Shown here: positions 56,948 to 64,000 of the stretch, in pieces | Numbering within the stretch: the first letter of the stretch is position 1 | How the letters are laid out: each line of letters opens with the position of its first letter | Assembly: GCF_009363895.1 (NCBI RefSeq) | Contig: NZ_CP045434.1 | Location: forward strand, 2,374,501-2,438,500 | Length of the DNA: 64,000 bases | DNA from: Sphingomonas ginsengisoli An et al. 2013 | Lineage (GTDB): Bacteria; Pseudomonadota; Alphaproteobacteria; Sphingomonadales; Sphingomonadaceae | Direction: 5' to 3' | The notes under the pieces: generated by a model | What the model saw: the letters and a program-made list of their open reading frames with translations, nothing else | Told to the model about the DNA's origin: nothing | The model's database searches: none | Made by a program: the position numbers and the translations under genes

Positions 56948-57598
56948 TTAGGCCATCGCGCTCAGACGCGGGGTGGCGCGGCGGCCACGACGCATCGAGA
57001 AGCCGACCGCACCGAAGCCGACCAGCATTAGCGCCCAGGTCGACGGCTCGGGAACCGCGTTGATCGCGAAGTTGTCGGTCTCGAACGCGTTCTGAGTCGA
57101 GCTGAAACGCAGGCCGCGCACCGCGGTGGTGTCGGCGCCGGTCAGGAAGATCGTCACCAGCGGGTTGGTGTTCGCGCTGGTCTGATTTCCGTTCGCCGGA
57201 TTGAAGATGTCCGCACCGGTGAAGGTGTAGAGCGCGACGCCGGCGCTATTGATCAGCTCGAGCGTGTTGTAGCTGTCGACCGAACCCCAGATGAAGGAGA
57301 TGTTGAACAGCTGCGAATAGCTCGACAGGTTGATCACGCCGGGCGATCCGTCAGCCGGACCGACCGAGAAATAGCCGCCCGTGCTGCCGAGAGGCTGCGC
57401 ATGCGGACTTGCGGTGCCGCTAACGATCGACCCGCCCGTCACATTGCTCGGACGGCCGCTGTCGAAATTGATGGTGGGCGTGGGCCCGGTGTAGGTGGCG
57501 CTGCCTGGAGTAACGCCCAGGCTGACCGCGGCGGAGGCCGGCGCGGCAATGGCCAGGGTCGCAAGCGCGGCCGCGGCAAAGGTAAGTTTCGGCATCAT
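56948..57598 (-). CDS. PEP-CTERM sorting-domain protein A
   Basis: 216 residues: signal peptide (MMPKLTFAAAALATLAIAAPASA), a Ser/Thr/Gly-rich beta-sandwich-like body, and a C-terminal PEP-CTERM signal: VPEPSTWALMLVGFGAVGF followed by basic RRGRR. Exosortase (EpsH-type) would cleave at PEP and release or anchor it during exopolysaccharide-linked export. No exosortase is in this window. GGGG lies five bases before ATG 57598. Confidence 0.88.
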   Translation of the reverse strand: MMPKLTFAAAALATLAIAAPASAAVSLGVTPGSATYTGPTPTINFDSGRPSNVTGGSIVSGTASPHAQPLGSTGGYFSVGPADGSPGVINLSSYSQLFNISFIWGSVDSYNTLELINSAGVALYTFTGADIFNPANGNQTSANTNPLVTIFLTGADTTAVRGLRFSSTQNAFETDNFAINAVPEPSTWALMLVGFGAVGFSMRRGRRATPRLSAMA

Positions 57599-57655
57599 GA
57601 AGTCCCCTTTTCCAGCCATGCCGTTAACCTGTGGCCCGGACTTGGCGTAAACGTA

Positions 57656-57684
57656 TTATTAATCATTATCGCGGGGGGAGTAAA
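57656..57684 (-). promoter_or_regulatory. sigma70-like promoter of PEP-CTERM gene A
   Basis: On the minus strand TTTACT (57684-57679), exactly 17 bases, then TAATAA (57661-57656), in an AT-rich patch unlike the surroundings. The leader would be about 50 bases. Confidence 0.45.
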
Positions 57685-57901
57685 GCGGGTGCCCACCGTC
57701 CGAACCACGAAAGATTCTTGTCGGAATCCAAGGTTTTCCGGCTTTTCTGTCTCAAACGGAGACTCGGGCAGCGAACACCTAAGCCATTGATCGCGAATCA
57801 GTATTGGCTCGCAACGCAATTCCGGCACGTCTTGGGCTTGGTGGAACTCCGTCACCGGCGGCAATTGATCAGCCCGCGCGACGACGGACGGCAAGGGCCG
57901 A

Positions 57902-57940
57902 GGTTAACCAATAGGAAATGGTTAACGTTTGGTTTATAAG
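57902..57940 (+). promoter_or_regulatory. promoter/operator region of PEP-CTERM gene B
   Basis: GGTTAACC (57902-57909) and GGTTAACG (57920-57927) flank an AT-rich stretch, and TATAAG (57935-57940) is a -10-like box about 65 bases before the start codon. TTAACCA matches most of the CtrA half-site TTAACCAT. This and the previous entry are the only features seen in the 407-bp divergent spacer 57599-58005. Confidence 0.4.
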
Positions 57941-58005
57941 TGGCCGGTCGCGAGTCGGGCTGGGTCGCTCGTCGCGAACACCAAGCCTCATAGGGGACTC
58001 AGGTC

Positions 58006-58650
58006 ATGCACAAGATAACGGTATTGAGCGTTTCTGCGGCAGCGTTCGGGCTGGCCGTGGTCGCGACTCCCGCGCAGGCGGCGATTTCGCTGTGCACCTC
58101 TGGCGCGAGCTGCGTTTCGGGTACTACCAACGTCAATCTCAACGCGTTTCCTGACACCGGCAGCGCGGTGGTTACCGGAACGGTCGGGATCGGCGGTCCG
58201 CTGGTGACTTTCACCTCGACCAACGGCTTGCTCGACACCAATCCGGGTGCGGCCACGGTGTTTCGCGCCGATAGCAACTTGCTCACGCAATTGACCTTTA
58301 CGATCGCGTCGGGCTTCACGGCGGCCGAATTCAACCTCACGAACGGCGATCCGCGCTCGTTCCTCGTGACGCTGACCGACAGCCTTGGCGAATCGAACAC
58401 CATTTCGCTCGGTAACGCCAATGGCTCGAACATCTTCAACATCATCGGCGGCCCGGGCCAGGTCTACACCAGCGCCTCCTTCACCACGACGTCGCCGGCG
58501 GGGTTCACCGACCTCAAGCAGCTGCGCGTGGTGCTGGCGCAGTCGGCCGTGCCGGAACCGGCGACCTGGGCGCTGATGCTGCTCGGCTTCGGCGGGATGG
58601 GGGTCGCGATGCGGCGCTCGCGCCGGCAGTCGCTGCGGCAGATGGCCTGA
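58006..58650 (+). CDS. PEP-CTERM sorting-domain protein B
   Basis: 214 residues: signal peptide (MHKITVLSVSAAAFGLAVVA...AQA), a Thr/Ser/Asn-rich body with one Cys pair (LCTSG, SCVSG) and the sorting signal VPEPATWALMLLGFGGMGV followed by RRSRR. The sort signal is almost the same as in protein A, while the bodies are unrelated at a glance. Divergent from gene A across a 407-bp spacer, so the two may be controlled together. Confidence 0.88.
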   Translation: MHKITVLSVSAAAFGLAVVATPAQAAISLCTSGASCVSGTTNVNLNAFPDTGSAVVTGTVGIGGPLVTFTSTNGLLDTNPGAATVFRADSNLLTQLTFTIASGFTAAEFNLTNGDPRSFLVTLTDSLGESNTISLGNANGSNIFNIIGGPGQVYTSASFTTTSPAGFTDLKQLRVVLAQSAVPEPATWALMLLGFGGMGVAMRRSRRQSLRQMA

Positions 58651-58674
58651 TCGCTTTCCCTTCGGGGTGAAGAA

Positions 58675-58708
58675 AAAACCCGCGTCCGGGGCACCGGGCG
58701 CGGGTTTT
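58675..58708. terminator. bidirectional terminator after PEP-CTERM gene B
   Basis: AAAACCCGCGTCCGG pairs with CCGGGCGCGGGTTTT (one G-U) around GGCA, with an A-run on the left and TTTTCTTTT on the right. It lies between convergent stops at 58650 and 58732. Confidence 0.92.
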
Positions 58709-58731
58709 CTTTTACGGGTCGCCTTTGAGCC

Positions 58732-59583
58732 TTACGGGCGCGAGAGGCTCAGCGTGTAGCTGCCGGTGACGCCCTTCGAGACGGTGTTGGCGACGATCAG
58801 ATACGGGCCCGAACGGGGGATGGTGACGATCATCTGGCTGTCGTTGCCGCCGCCGCCGTCGTCGTTGGTCTCGCGATAGGGGCCGTTGGGTTCGTCAACC
58901 ACCAGCCAGCTGTCGAACTGGCTCGAGCGCAGGGTGATCTTGAGTTTTTCGCCCGCGGTGGCGGTGTAGAGATAGCCGTCGGCATAGGTGCCGTCCGAGC
59001 GGAGGAAGTCGCTGTTGGTGAGCTGGCCGCTGAGGCTCTGGCCGATGGCGATGCGGGGCAGGCCGCCACGCGCATACATGGTCGACAATTCGCCGCTGCC
59101 GCTGCCGCTCGAACCGCTGCTGCTCGCGGTCGCGCCGGGGGCGCGGTCACTCTGCACGGTCAGCGAATAGCTGCCGGTCGCGCCCTTGCTGAGCGAGTTG
59201 GCGGCGATGATGTAGGTGGCGGTGCGCGGCAAAGTGACGGTCATCCGTGAATCGGTGCCGCCATAGCCGTCGTCATTGGTCTCGCGGAACGAGCTATTGG
59301 GATCGTCGACCACCAGCCAGGTGTCGAACTGCTTCGAGCGCAGCGTCACCGTCAGCCGCTCGCCCGCCTGGCCATTGTAGAGATAGCCGTCGGCAAACGT
59401 CCCGTCGGTGCGGACGAGGTCGCCCGACTCGAGCGCGCCGTTGACCGTGCTCCCGCTGGTGAGCGTCCCGCTGTTCGAGCGGAGGAAGTTGCCGAGGTCG
59501 CCCGGTGCGCTTTGCGCCAGCGCCGGCGCCGCCGACAGCAGCAGCGGGACCACCGCGCCCAGCCAATAATGACGTGCACCCAC
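58732..59583 (-). CDS. exported protein with two tandem PPC-type domains
   Basis: 283 residues from GTG 59583, preceded by GGGGGG eight bases upstream. Signal peptide (GARHYWLGAVVPLLLSAAPALAQS), then two copies of an about 100-residue beta domain: copy 1 with DGTFADGYLYNGQAGERL and RETNDDGYGGTDSRMTV, copy 2 with DGTYADGYLYTATAGEKL and RETNDDGGGGNDSQMIV. A Ser/Gly linker separates them. The pattern fits bacterial pre-peptidase C-terminal (PPC) domains, usually appended to secreted proteases; here they stand alone. The frame is open far upstream but non-coding there. Confidence 0.82.
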   Translation of the reverse strand: MGARHYWLGAVVPLLLSAAPALAQSAPGDLGNFLRSNSGTLTSGSTVNGALESGDLVRTDGTFADGYLYNGQAGERLTVTLRSKQFDTWLVVDDPNSSFRETNDDGYGGTDSRMTVTLPRTATYIIAANSLSKGATGSYSLTVQSDRAPGATASSSGSSGSGSGELSTMYARGGLPRIAIGQSLSGQLTNSDFLRSDGTYADGYLYTATAGEKLKITLRSSQFDSWLVVDEPNGPYRETNDDGGGGNDSQMIVTIPRSGPYLIVANTVSKGVTGSYTLSLSRP

Positions 59584-59773
59584 CCTCGTTTCCCCCCGTT
59601 TTTCGCGCCGGACGCGCCCCCGTGGCCCCGGCGACGCCAACCTATGGCGCATCAACCCAGCTGTAAATCGCTGCGGGGCCGTTTCGATTAACAGGCGCTC
59701 GATTGCCTTGCGCGGGTCGGCGGCGGGGCTAAGCTGGGCGGCGAAGTGTGAAGCGTTCGGGGGAGAAAGTCGC

Positions 59774-60286
59774 ATGAACCGCATGATCGTCGCTGCCGTG
59801 CTGCTGACCGGAGCGACCCTCTCGCTCGCCGGCTGCGACGACGCCGCCCCGGCCAACAACGGCGCCAAGGCGGCCGCCGCGCCCGACACGCTCCCCGCGG
59901 GCGAATATGAGGTGCAGGCCAAGGTCACCTCGCTGCGCTCGACCGACGGCAAGGTGCCGCTGGTCAAGCACAAGGAAGGCGACGTCATCACCAGCAAAGG
60001 CTGCGTCGACGCCAAGGGCGTGCCGGCGCCGGCCTTGTTCGCGGCGGCGGGAGACGAGTGCTCCGTGCAGAACCCCTATTTCAGCGGCGGGACGATCAAC
60101 GTCACTTTGTCCTGCACGCGCAAGGGCGTGAACGGGCGGATCATGGTCAACGTCGACGGCGAGACCACCGCGACGGGCCTCAAGGGCCACGCCGTCACCA
60201 CCACCTTCATCGACGGTCCGGGCGACTATGACCTCAAGACCGAGCTGACCGGCAAGCGGGTCGGGGTGTGCCCGCCCGCCGCCTGA
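59774..60286 (+). CDS. DUF3617-like putative lipoprotein
   Basis: 170 residues with lipobox LAGC. The body (LPAGEYEVQAKVTSLRSTDG, GCVDAKG, then SCTRKGVNGRIMVNVDG) resembles the DUF3617 family of exported proteins, with four cysteines that could pair. GGGGGAGAAAG precedes ATG 59774. Convergent with terC, with 3 bases between the stops. Confidence 0.7.
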   Translation: MNRMIVAAVLLTGATLSLAGCDDAAPANNGAKAAAAPDTLPAGEYEVQAKVTSLRSTDGKVPLVKHKEGDVITSKGCVDAKGVPAPALFAAAGDECSVQNPYFSGGTINVTLSCTRKGVNGRIMVNVDGETTATGLKGHAVTTTFIDGPGDYDLKTELTGKRVGVCPPAA

Positions 60287-60289
60287 CGG

Positions 60290-61282
60290 TCAGGTCGCGG
60301 CGGGGTGCTCGGTGCCCTCGCCGCGAGTCTTCCACAGCGAGACCAGCACCCCGCCGGCGATCAGCGCCACCGTCACGCCAAGGCTGAGCAACGGCGGGAT
60401 CTTGGCGCCGTCCAGCAGATAGTCGGTGGCGAGGATCTTGCCGCCGATGAACACCAGCACCAGCGCGAGCGCGTACTTCAGATAATGGAAGCGATGCACC
60501 ATCGCCGCCAGCGCGAAGTAGAGCGCCCGCAGGCCGAGGATCGCCATGATGTTGCTGGTGTAGACGATGAAGGTGTCGGTGGTGATGGCGAAGATCGCCG
60601 GCACGCTGTCGACCGCGAAGACGAGATCGGCGAGGTTGATCACGACCAGCGCGAGGAGCAGCGGGGTGGCAGCCCAGACCAGCTTGCCGCCGGGGCCGGC
60701 CGGCACCTTCACGAAGAAGTGCTGGTCGTGGAGCTCGTCGGTCACCCGCAGCCGGGCCTTGAGCCAGCGCACCGCCGGGTTGCCCGCGACGTCCATCGGC
60801 TTGTCGCTGGCGAACAGCATCTTGATGCCGGTCAGCACCAGGAAGACCGCGAACAAGGTCAGCACCCAATGCCACTGCTCGATCACCGCGGCGCCGGCGG
60901 CGATCATCACCCCGCGCAGCACGATCACCGCGACGATGCCCCAGAGCAAGGCGCGATACTGGTATTTGGGAGGGATGGCGAAGGTGCCGAAGATGAGGCT
61001 GATCACGAAGACGTTGTCGATCGACAGCGCCTTCTCGATGAAGAAGCCGGTGTAATAATTGAGGCCGTCCTCGGGGCCTTTCTGCCACCAGACGAAGGCG
61101 CCGAACAGCAAGGCGACGGCGATATAGCTGGCCGAGAGCTTGAGGCTTTCGGCGATCCCCATCTCGCGGTTCTCGCGGTGGAGGATGCCGAGGTCGAAGG
61201 CGGTCAGCGCGGCGACCAGGCCGATGAAGCCGAGCCAGAACCAGATGGGGGTGCCGAGCCAGTCGGCAGTCAGAAATTCCAC
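60290..61282 (-). CDS. TerC/Alx family membrane protein (probable metal ion exporter)
   Basis: 330 residues with about nine hydrophobic helices. GTG 61282 is chosen because GAGGAG lies eight bases upstream. The TerC landmarks are the acidic repeats FIEKALSIDNVFVI (early) and NLADLVFAVDSVPAI (late), and FIGGKILATDY near the end. Alx/MeeF-type members export Mn2+ and others are tied to tellurite resistance. The helix-loop HDQHFFVKVPAGPGGKLVW between the halves is usual for the Alx branch. The gene has a structured leader of about 170 nt. Confidence 0.9.
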   Translation of the reverse strand: MEFLTADWLGTPIWFWLGFIGLVAALTAFDLGILHRENREMGIAESLKLSASYIAVALLFGAFVWWQKGPEDGLNYYTGFFIEKALSIDNVFVISLIFGTFAIPPKYQYRALLWGIVAVIVLRGVMIAAGAAVIEQWHWVLTLFAVFLVLTGIKMLFASDKPMDVAGNPAVRWLKARLRVTDELHDQHFFVKVPAGPGGKLVWAATPLLLALVVINLADLVFAVDSVPAIFAITTDTFIVYTSNIMAILGLRALYFALAAMVHRFHYLKYALALVLVFIGGKILATDYLLDGAKIPPLLSLGVTVALIAGGVLVSLWKTRGEGTEHPAAT

Positions 61283-61353
61283 GGGATATGCTCCTCTTGA
61301 AGCGTGACGCACGCTCGAAAGGAACCGAGGAGGAGGGGGCAGACGCCGGGCCA

Positions 61354-61422
61354 CGCACATCGGTTCATTCCGATGCGGTCCGACATCACGTGCCCGTTCC
61401 CGCTGGCGGGAGGGGCGGGCAC
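61354..61422 (-). promoter_or_regulatory. structured 5' leader of terC
   Basis: Two hairpins upstream of the GTG: CATCGG/CCGATG (61358-61363 with 61370-61375, hexaloop) and GTGCCCG/CGGGCAC (61390-61396 with 61416-61422) with an inner CCCG/CGGG. Leaders of Alx/TerC genes often carry the Mn2+-sensing yybP-ykoY riboswitch. I cannot see its conserved core with certainty, so this is only a candidate. Confidence 0.35.
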
Positions 61423-61485
61423 GCCAGAGGGGCCCGGTCCGCTTGGGCTAGATAGGGCGGGAGTGGCCGCGCGGCAAGTTCGGCC

Positions 61486-62592
61486 TCAACTGGTACGGCA
61501 ATAGTTCTTCCACGCCGGGCAGCGGTAGACGATCCGGCCGGGGATGTAGGACAGGCCGTGCTTGGCCGCCTGGTCGGTCTGGAGGCCGTAGCCGCCGGTC
61601 GGGTGCAGCCCGAAGCCGCAGCCGAATACGCGATAGCCGCCGACCAGACCGAGGTCGCGGACCTGTTCCTTGTTGACCCCGCAGGCGAGGCCGATCTGCG
61701 CCAGCGAGACGGGCGAAGGGGGCACCAGCCCGGTGTCGCCGAGCGCGGCATAGGTGAATTGCAGCGGGCCGTTGCAGGTTCAGTTGCCGAACTTGCTCTG
61801 CGGATTGGCGGTGTCGAACTTGCAGACGGTGACCGCCTCGCGCCAGTCGACTTTGGCATTGCGGTCGGCGGGGGTCTCGAGCTGGCGGACCAGCGCCTGA
61901 TGATCGGCGAGCGCGCGCTGGTAGCGGCCCTGCGCCGCGTCGGCCTCGGCGTAGCGTTGCTGATAGTCCTGCTGGACCGCGGTGACGGCGTCGTGCTGGC
62001 TGGCCTTGCGCGCCTCGAAGTCGCGCTGGGCCTGGGCGGTCGAGGCGACCTGGCGGTCGTGCTCGGCGAGCGCGCGGCGATAGGCTTCGTCCTCAGCCGC
62101 CTCGCGGGCGAGGCGGGCGTCACGGGTTTCGCGCGGGGCGGTCGGCGTGGCCAGCTTGGGGTCGACCTTGGCGACGGGCGCGGGGGTCTTCGCGGGCGGC
62201 GAGGCGGCGGCGGAGGCGCGGCCCGAGACCGGCCGGCTGGTCGGGAAGGTGCCGGTCCAGCCGGTCATGGCGTTGTAGCTGTCGGCGGCGGGCAGGCTCC
62301 GCCACGGATAGGGATCGACCGCGCAATTGACGTCGCGGACGCTTCCGAACTGTCCTTCGAGATAGGCCTTGTAGGCATCGTCGAGCCCGATCTGGCGCGT
62401 GTGGCGGCTATCGACGAACACCCGCCCGCTCCACGCCGTGCGCCCGTCGCGCAGGCTGGCGGTGCAAATGACATAGTCGGGCTTGGCACTGTCGTCGCGG
62501 GCGTTGGCGTCGCCGATGATGATCTGGGCGGACAGGCCGGTGCCGCCGCCGAGCAGGGCGAGCAGCGCCAGCGCGGCGCGGGTCATGGTCAT
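61486..62592 (-). pseudogene. exported coiled-coil protein gene interrupted by an in-frame TGA
   Basis: The frame from ATG 62592 (GGGGGAAA before it) encodes a signal peptide (RAALALLALLGGGTGLSAQ), a domain with PDYVICTASLRDGRTAWSGR and DVNCAVDPYPWRSL, an Ala/Pro linker, a long coiled coil (about 165-240, LAREAAEDEAYRRALAEHDR onward) and VTVCKFDTANPQSKFGN. Codon 271 is TGA (61782-61780). The same frame continues with good coding character for 97 codons (TCNGPLQFTYAALGDTG, VFGCGFGLHPTGGYG, YRCPAWKNYC) to a real TGA. A TGG-to-TGA change (GNWTCNGP) explains it best. Sequencing error or readthrough are alternatives. Family unknown. Confidence 0.7.
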
Positions 62593-62642
62593 CGTGTTTC
62601 CCCCTGAAAACGGGGCGAGGCTGCCGCTGACCCGAAGCCTTG

Positions 62643-64000
62643 TCAAACCGGCGGCGGAAGGGCGACGGGCAGCGGCGCCTCGATCGCGCAGCGCAGGCCG
62701 GCGGAATCGTAGGTCAAGGTGACGGTGCCGCCGAGTTCGCGGGCGAGGGCGCGGCTGAGCATGCGGGTGCCGAAGCCCTGGCGGAGCGGTGCGGTGACCC
62801 GGGGGCCGCCTTCCTCGCGCCAGTCGATCAGCAGCCGGCCGTCGGCGCGGCGCCAGTGGACCGACACGCGCCCGCCGTCATTGCTAAGCGCGCCATATTT
62901 GCTGGCGTTGGTGGCAAGCTCGTGCATCGCCAGCGCGAGGCTGACCGCGGTCGCCGGGGGCAGGCGGATGTGCGGCCCGCCGAGCGTGAAGCGTCCGTCG
63001 GGGCCGAAGGGATCGAGCGCGGCCTCGATTACGTCATGGAGCCCGGCGGCTTCCCAATTCTCGCTGGTCAGCAGGTTGTGCGCGGCGGCGAGCGCCTGCA
63101 GCCGGCCCTCGAAAGCCTTGATCGATTCGTGCGGGTCCTGGCCCGGGCGGAAGGTCTGGTGGGTGAGGCTCTGGACGATCGCCAGCGTGTTCTTGACCCG
63201 GTGATTGAGCTCGCCGACCAGCAGCCGCTGGTGGTTCTCCCACCGCTTGCGCTCGGTGATGTCGCGGGCGACGAGATGGATTCCGACCGGCTTGCCGCTG
63301 TCGTCGAAGGTCAGCCCGCTGCTGATCTCGACGTTGAGCTCCTCACCCTGGACGGTACAGGCGAGGACCTCGTAGCGGGTGGTGCCGCCGCCCTCCTGCA
63401 TCTTTTGCTCGAGCATCCGCTTGCTCTCGTCGCGCGAGGCGGGGGCGAGGAATTCCCAGGTCTTGCGGCCGACCAGCTCGTCCTGGGTGAGCCCGAGCGC
63501 GGCGGCGGCGGCCGGGTTGGCGCTGGTGATCGTCCGGTCGAGGTCGGAGGTGACGATGAGGTCGCTCGCCTGGTCGAACAGGCGGCGATAGCGTTCCTCG
63601 CTGGCATGGGCCTCGGACTCGGCGCGGGCGCGCGCGAGCTCGGCCCAGGTGCGCTGGGCGACGTCCTGGACGAGCGCGACGTCGCTCGCCGACCAGGGGC
63701 GCGGTTCGCGGCAATGGACGTAGAGCGCCGCCTTCATCCGGCCGCCGATCGCGAGCGAGGCGGTCAGCGCCGCGCGGGTCTCGATCGCCGCGAAGGCCGC
63801 CTGAACCTCGGGACTGCCGGCGGTCGCAGGGTCGGTGGCGACATCCTCGATCACCAGCGGGATGCCGGCTTTCAGATTGTCGTGCACCTCCGGCCCGAAG
63901 GCGGCGAGGTCATGCACTCCGTGGCGCGAGGGGACGCCGGTGGTCCAATTGTCGGTGGTGGTGAAGTAGCGCTCGGTCTCGTCGACCTCGCCATAGCCAA
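62643..64000 (-). CDS. GAF-PAS sensor histidine kinase, HWE/HisKA_2 type (5' end outside window)
   Basis: The open frame continues past base 64000. Within the window: a GAF domain (RYFTTTDNWTTGVPSRHG through the following 130 residues), a PAS domain (RYRRLFDQASDLIVTSDLDR, GLTQDELVGRKTWEF), and a kinase core with the phospho-acceptor ELNHRVKNTLAIVQSLTHQT, N-box MHELATNASKYGAL and WREEGGP typical of HWE kinases. Such kinases usually feed the PhyR/EcfG general stress response of alphaproteobacteria or light responses. Soluble. No response regulator is adjacent in the window. Confidence 0.92.
   Translation of the reverse strand, partial: GYGEVDETERYFTTTDNWTTGVPSRHGVHDLAAFGPEVHDNLKAGIPLVIEDVATDPATAGSPEVQAAFAAIETRAALTASLAIGGRMKAALYVHCREPRPWSASDVALVQDVAQRTWAELARARAESEAHASEERYRRLFDQASDLIVTSDLDRTITSANPAAAAALGLTQDELVGRKTWEFLAPASRDESKRMLEQKMQEGGGTTRYEVLACTVQGEELNVEISSGLTFDDSGKPVGIHLVARDITERKRWENHQRLLVGELNHRVKNTLAIVQSLTHQTFRPGQDPHESIKAFEGRLQALAAAHNLLTSENWEAAGLHDVIEAALDPFGPDGRFTLGGPHIRLPPATAVSLALAMHELATNASKYGALSNDGGRVSVHWRRADGRLLIDWREEGGPRVTAPLRQGFGTRMLSRALARELGGTVTLTYDSAGLRCAIEAPLPVALPPPV

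Noticed and set aside
57595..57894. 99-codon minus-strand frame upstream of PEP-CTERM gene A
   Set aside because: It overlaps the promoter and ribosome site of gene A, has no ribosome site, and the peptide shows no domain or signal peptide.

Overview
The window is a chromosomal segment of a GC-rich alphaproteobacterium, most likely a member of the Sphingomonadales (Sphingomonas sensu lato). The grounds are HWE-type histidine kinases, PEP-CTERM proteins, DUF6894 and other small proteins of the kind common in that order, palindromic intergenic repeats I associate with sphingomonads, and dense packing with many GTG starts and 4-bp ATGA/GTGA overlaps. I see no tRNA, rRNA, CRISPR array, transposase or integrase.

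Layout. 1-5,600: phenylalanine hydroxylase, an alpha/beta hydrolase, serS, a DUF808 membrane protein with the fluoride channel crcB, and a secreted esterase. 5,600-8,570: cytochrome oxidase subunits II and I (ctaC-ctaD) with a good sigma70-type promoter and a strong terminator. 8,650-14,400: pyrE, a serine hydrolase, pdxJ-acpS-lepB, an AI-2E-type permease, an FKBP isomerase and ribosomal bS21. 14,700-24,500: two L,D-transpeptidases meeting at a shared terminator, a PilZ protein, the tesA/ybbA-ybbP neighbourhood, a cyclophilin, purT and small exported proteins. 24,600-33,540: bL36, DUF6894, a Crp-family regulator, an M28 peptidase, galE, an M14 carboxypeptidase, gpmA, a diguanylate cyclase and purE-purK.

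33,540-35,260 is a small accessory patch: ORFans of lower GC separated by three same-orientation copies of a GTCCGC...GCGGAC-type repeat. 35,300-40,850: a TPR protein, an M16 peptidase and lepA. 41,080-44,100 is the clearest foreign-looking island: a GHKL (HSP90/MutL-like) ATPase divergent from a two-domain HNH endonuclease. I propose it as a candidate nuclease/ATPase defence module. Next comes an HTH-like orphan gene carrying palindromic repeats inside and at its stop codon.

45,400-64,000 is mostly core or sphingomonad-typical: an MFS transporter, a triple-PAS hybrid kinase, EF-hand and NTF2-like secreted proteins, an SRAP DNA-crosslink protein, four small genes (two of them in an ATGA overlap), an excalibur protein, uvrB, a LysR/aldo-keto reductase divergent pair, two divergent PEP-CTERM proteins, a duplicated-domain secreted protein, terC behind a structured leader, a secreted-protein gene interrupted by an in-frame TGA, and a GAF-PAS-HWE kinase running off the end.

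The oddities most worth checking are the ATPase/HNH pair, the repeat-separated ORFan cassettes, an apparent AUC start on the M28 peptidase, the in-frame TGA at 61,780-61,782, and repeats that supply stop codons or coding sequence.
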